Part shown: piece after piece, positions 15,871-17,766 of the stretch | How positions within the stretch are numbered: the stretch's first letter is position 1 | How the letters are laid out: every line of letters begins with the position of its first letter | Assembly: GCA_964512485.1 (NCBI GenBank) | Contig: CAZEHJ010000073.1 | Location: forward strand, 1-17,766 | Direction: 5' to 3' | Length of the DNA stretch: 17,766 nt | Source: CAZEHJ01 sp964512485 | Lineage (GTDB): Bacteria > Bacteroidota > Rhodothermia > Rhodothermales > UBA10348 | Notes under the pieces: generated by a model | The model's database searches: none | What the model saw: the letters and a program-made list of their open reading frames with translations, nothing else | What the model was told of the DNA's origin: nothing | Position numbers and translations under genes: made by a program

Positions 15871-16217
15871 GGACTCTAATTCAAAAATCGTTGCTCGCCT
15901 TGACGGTGGTAGCGGCGTTATCAGCCCACTCTCTTCGTGCAGATTCCATTTCGAATCTTGGCGATGATTCGCTGGTTCACTTCAGTATTGAGTCTATCTT
16001 TTGCTCCGGCGGAGATTGTGTCAAAATACTCGAATCTGCAGTTTCCGAAATTGAAGGGGTCACTTCCGTAAAGCTGAACGTCGAAGAACACAGATTCGAA
16101 ATCAAATTCGATGATGAACTCGTAAGCGAATCGGATCTTTTCGACCAAACGGCTGAAATCACCAGTTTTGATTTGGTGGTGCTTCCAAAAGAAGATGCTG
16201 ATGTCGATACAAACTGA
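15867..16217 (+). CDS. Secreted HMA-like (MerP-like) protein with CX4C site
   Basis: This 116-residue protein has a signal peptide (about 1-25, core SLLALTVVAALSAHSL). The mature part has the beta-alpha-beta-beta-alpha-beta order of heavy-metal-associated domains: strand VHFSIESI, helix CVKILESAVSEIEGV, strands TSVKLNVEE and RFEIKFDD, helix SESDLFDQTAEI, strand FDLVVLPKE. In place of GMTCxxC it has SIFCSGGDC, so C46 and C51 are separated by four residues and the conserved Met is Ile. I infer a periplasmic mercury carrier or scavenger that hands Hg(II) to MerTP. The altered spacing may change metal geometry or specificity. It is coupled to merTP by an ATGA overlap, and its end overlaps the merA start. 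Function is not proven. Confidence 0.85.
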   Translation: MRTLIQKSLLALTVVAALSAHSLRADSISNLGDDSLVHFSIESIFCSGGDCVKILESAVSEIEGVTSVKLNVEEHRFEIKFDDELVSESDLFDQTAEITSFDLVVLPKEDADVDTN

Positions 16218-17685
16218 TTCACTGGAAGCCATCGCCGAACATGATTGCTGCTCTTCGGGTGGCAGCAACGGCCAGTCAAATAGCAAACAGTTTGACCTGG
16301 TCGTGATAGGCGGCGGATCGGCTGCATTTGCAGCGGCAATCAAGACAAGCGAGCTCGGCGGACGCTCAGTTATCATTAACGACGGGCTTCCGATAGGCGG
16401 TACGTGCGTAAATGTAGGTTGTGTGCCCAGTAAAACGCTCATACGGGCGGCGGAGGCTCATCATCGAAGTGCTAATCATGCATTTTCGGGGATTCGATCC
16501 GAAAGCGATGTGACGGATTTTTCATCGATCACGGGTCAGGCTCAAGATCTGGTCGCGGAGCTTCGCCAGGGCAAATACATCGACGTTGTCGCTGACGACC
16601 CGAACATCGAAGTGGTTGAAGGTAGAGCCTCTATTGAAGATGCAAATACCGTGACCACGGGAAGTCGAACGTTCAGTACCAAGAATATATTGATTGCCAC
16701 AGGCGCGCGAACTTTTGTCCCCTCGATTCCCGGTCTGTCAGAAATAAACTATCTGACTAATGAGACTGCGTACACGTTGACGGAATTACCCGCGCACCTG
16801 GTGGTGTTGGGTGGTCGATACATCGCGCTCGAAAACGCCCAGATGTTCGCTCGTCTTGGCGCCAAAGTCACTGTGCTTCAACGATCAGAGCGAATCATAC
16901 CGACTGAAGCTGAAGATGTGTCGGATGATCTCACGAAGTACCTTGAGGGCGAAGGAATTGAGATAATTACCGGAGTCCAGATAGATCAGGTATCTGAGTT
17001 GGGTCCGGGAGTAGAGGTAACCTTCACATCGGGCAACGAAAGTCAAACTATTACGGCTAGCAACATTTTCCTCGCGACGGGCCGGATGGGGAATACGGAA
17101 TCTCTGGGATTGGAGAAACTGGGAATTGAGACGCACAGCAATGGGTATCTCGCGGTCGATGAAACTCTACGTACCTCAGTTTCAACTATTTTTGGTGCCG
17201 GAGATGTGCTGGGAGAAAATCAATTCGTCTACACGGCTGCCTACGAAGGAAGTCTGGCAGCTGAAAATGCGGATCGGAAGATGCATAAACCCCGGGACTA
17301 CGCCGCCCTGCCGTGGGTGGTGTTTACGGATCCCCAGGTCGCTGGAGTCGGAATGGACGAAGCCGAGGCTGAAGCCACTGGTATCAATTTTGAAGTTTCC
17401 AAACTGGGCCTTGAACACGTGCCGCGCTCCCTCGCCGCCCGCGATACGCGTGGCTTTATAAAACTCCTTCGAGACGCGGATACCGATCTGTTGATCGGTG
17501 CCCGCATTCTCGCGCCTGAGGGATCAGAGCTTCTCATGGAAGTTTCCCTCGCTATCAAATATGGAATAACCGTGACCGAATTAAAATCGGCATTCCATCC
17601 ATACTTGACGCTGGCAGAGGGCATAAAGCTGGCGGCCATCACTTTTGGAAAAGACGTCGGCAAGCTGAGTTGCTGTGCTGTGTAA
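16201..17685 (+). CDS. merA: Mercury(II) reductase MerA
   Basis: This 494-residue flavin disulfide oxidoreductase reduces Hg(II) to volatile Hg(0) with NADPH. The FAD-binding motif is VVIGGGSAAFAAA (34-46). The redox-active pair is C69 and C74 in GGTCVNVGCVPSK. The NADPH domain starts near VVLGGRYIALENAQMFARLG, and the second FAD motif is IFGAGDV. The dimerisation domain ends KLSCCAV with C491-C492, the vicinal cysteines that deliver Hg(II) to the partner active site. There is no N-terminal HMA (NmerA) domain; a short leader with a vicinal pair, C16-C17, precedes the core. I place the start at 16201, six bases after a GAAG ribosome binding site, so the gene overlaps the preceding one by 17 bases. 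In-frame ATGs at 16195 and 16168 are alternatives. Confidence 0.95.
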   Translation: MSIQTDSLEAIAEHDCCSSGGSNGQSNSKQFDLVVIGGGSAAFAAAIKTSELGGRSVIINDGLPIGGTCVNVGCVPSKTLIRAAEAHHRSANHAFSGIRSESDVTDFSSITGQAQDLVAELRQGKYIDVVADDPNIEVVEGRASIEDANTVTTGSRTFSTKNILIATGARTFVPSIPGLSEINYLTNETAYTLTELPAHLVVLGGRYIALENAQMFARLGAKVTVLQRSERIIPTEAEDVSDDLTKYLEGEGIEIITGVQIDQVSELGPGVEVTFTSGNESQTITASNIFLATGRMGNTESLGLEKLGIETHSNGYLAVDETLRTSVSTIFGAGDVLGENQFVYTAAYEGSLAAENADRKMHKPRDYAALPWVVFTDPQVAGVGMDEAEAEATGINFEVSKLGLEHVPRSLAARDTRGFIKLLRDADTDLLIGARILAPEGSELLMEVSLAIKYGITVTELKSAFHPYLTLAEGIKLAAITFGKDVGKLSCCAV

Positions 17686-17728
17686 CGCCGCTTCGGGCTG
17701 TAATTCACCTGTAAAAACGAGAATCGAA

Positions 17729-17766
17729 ATGAAGTACTCAAAGATCAAGCTGTATCCATTGGTCAC
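17729..17766 (+). CDS. Start of an unidentified co-directional gene (cut by window end)
   Basis: An ATG at 17729, 44 bases after the merA stop and preceded by a purine-rich GAGAATCGAA, opens a frame that is still open at the window end. Only 12 full codons are visible (MKYSKIKLYPLV). A basic N-terminus turning hydrophobic would suit a signal peptide or first membrane helix. The spacing and strand suggest it belongs to the mer operon. Nothing more can be said. Confidence 0.5.
   Translation, partial: MKYSKIKLYPLV

Noticed and set aside
17686..17728. Possible terminator after merA
   Set aside because: No strong stem followed by a T-run is present, and a new co-directional gene begins 44 bases downstream.

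Overview
The window looks like a scaffold of a Bacteroidota-type bacterium, most likely near the Rhodothermia/Balneolia lineages. This is inferred from the protein families: a choice-of-anchor B beta-propeller protein, a DUF2911 protein, a long two-module FtsX/MacB permease with no ATPase beside it, and an ArsR-type regulator with an N-terminal CIR motif. Base composition looks intermediate. Three runs of exactly 100 N (6623-6722, 7797-7896, 11263-11362) mark scaffolding gaps, as in a draft or metagenome assembly. No rRNA, tRNA, CRISPR array or intact mobile element was seen.

Left part (3-6456, minus strand). Four genes read leftward: a DUF2911 secreted protein, a DUF2339 polytopic membrane protein, a large secreted FG-GAP/choice-of-anchor B protein, and a secreted protein made of five tandem DUF4177-like repeats. 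Most carry signal peptides, so this is an envelope/secretion block. Between the last two lies a short relic that still encodes the last residues and stop codon of an FtsX-type permease.

Middle part (6457-11230, plus strand). A degenerate 7-bp repeat brackets the first gap. Then come a voltage-gated-type potassium channel with a C-terminal zinc ribbon, a patch of small hairpins and a 9-bp tandem repeat, a decayed DUF6036-type gene, and a non-coding stretch with two hairpins. These are followed by an ECF sigma factor overlapping its zinc-finger anti-sigma factor and an EamA-family transporter. A full-length FtsX/MacB permease (minus strand) converges on the EamA gene.

Right part (14041-17766, plus strand). 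This is a broad-spectrum mercury resistance operon: merB (organomercurial lyase), an ArsR-family regulator in place of classical MerR, a merT-HMA fusion (merTP), a small secreted HMA-like protein with an unusual CX4C site, and merA (mercuric reductase). The last gene is followed by the first codons of another co-directional gene. MerB cleaves the C-Hg bond, MerTP and the small HMA protein should pass Hg(II) inward, and MerA reduces it to Hg(0). Strong inverted repeats sharing a TTATA-containing half-site lie in front of merB and of the arsR-type gene. They suggest two promoters controlled by the same repressor. This operon variant, with its odd HMA protein and unidentified downstream gene, is the most interesting system in the window.
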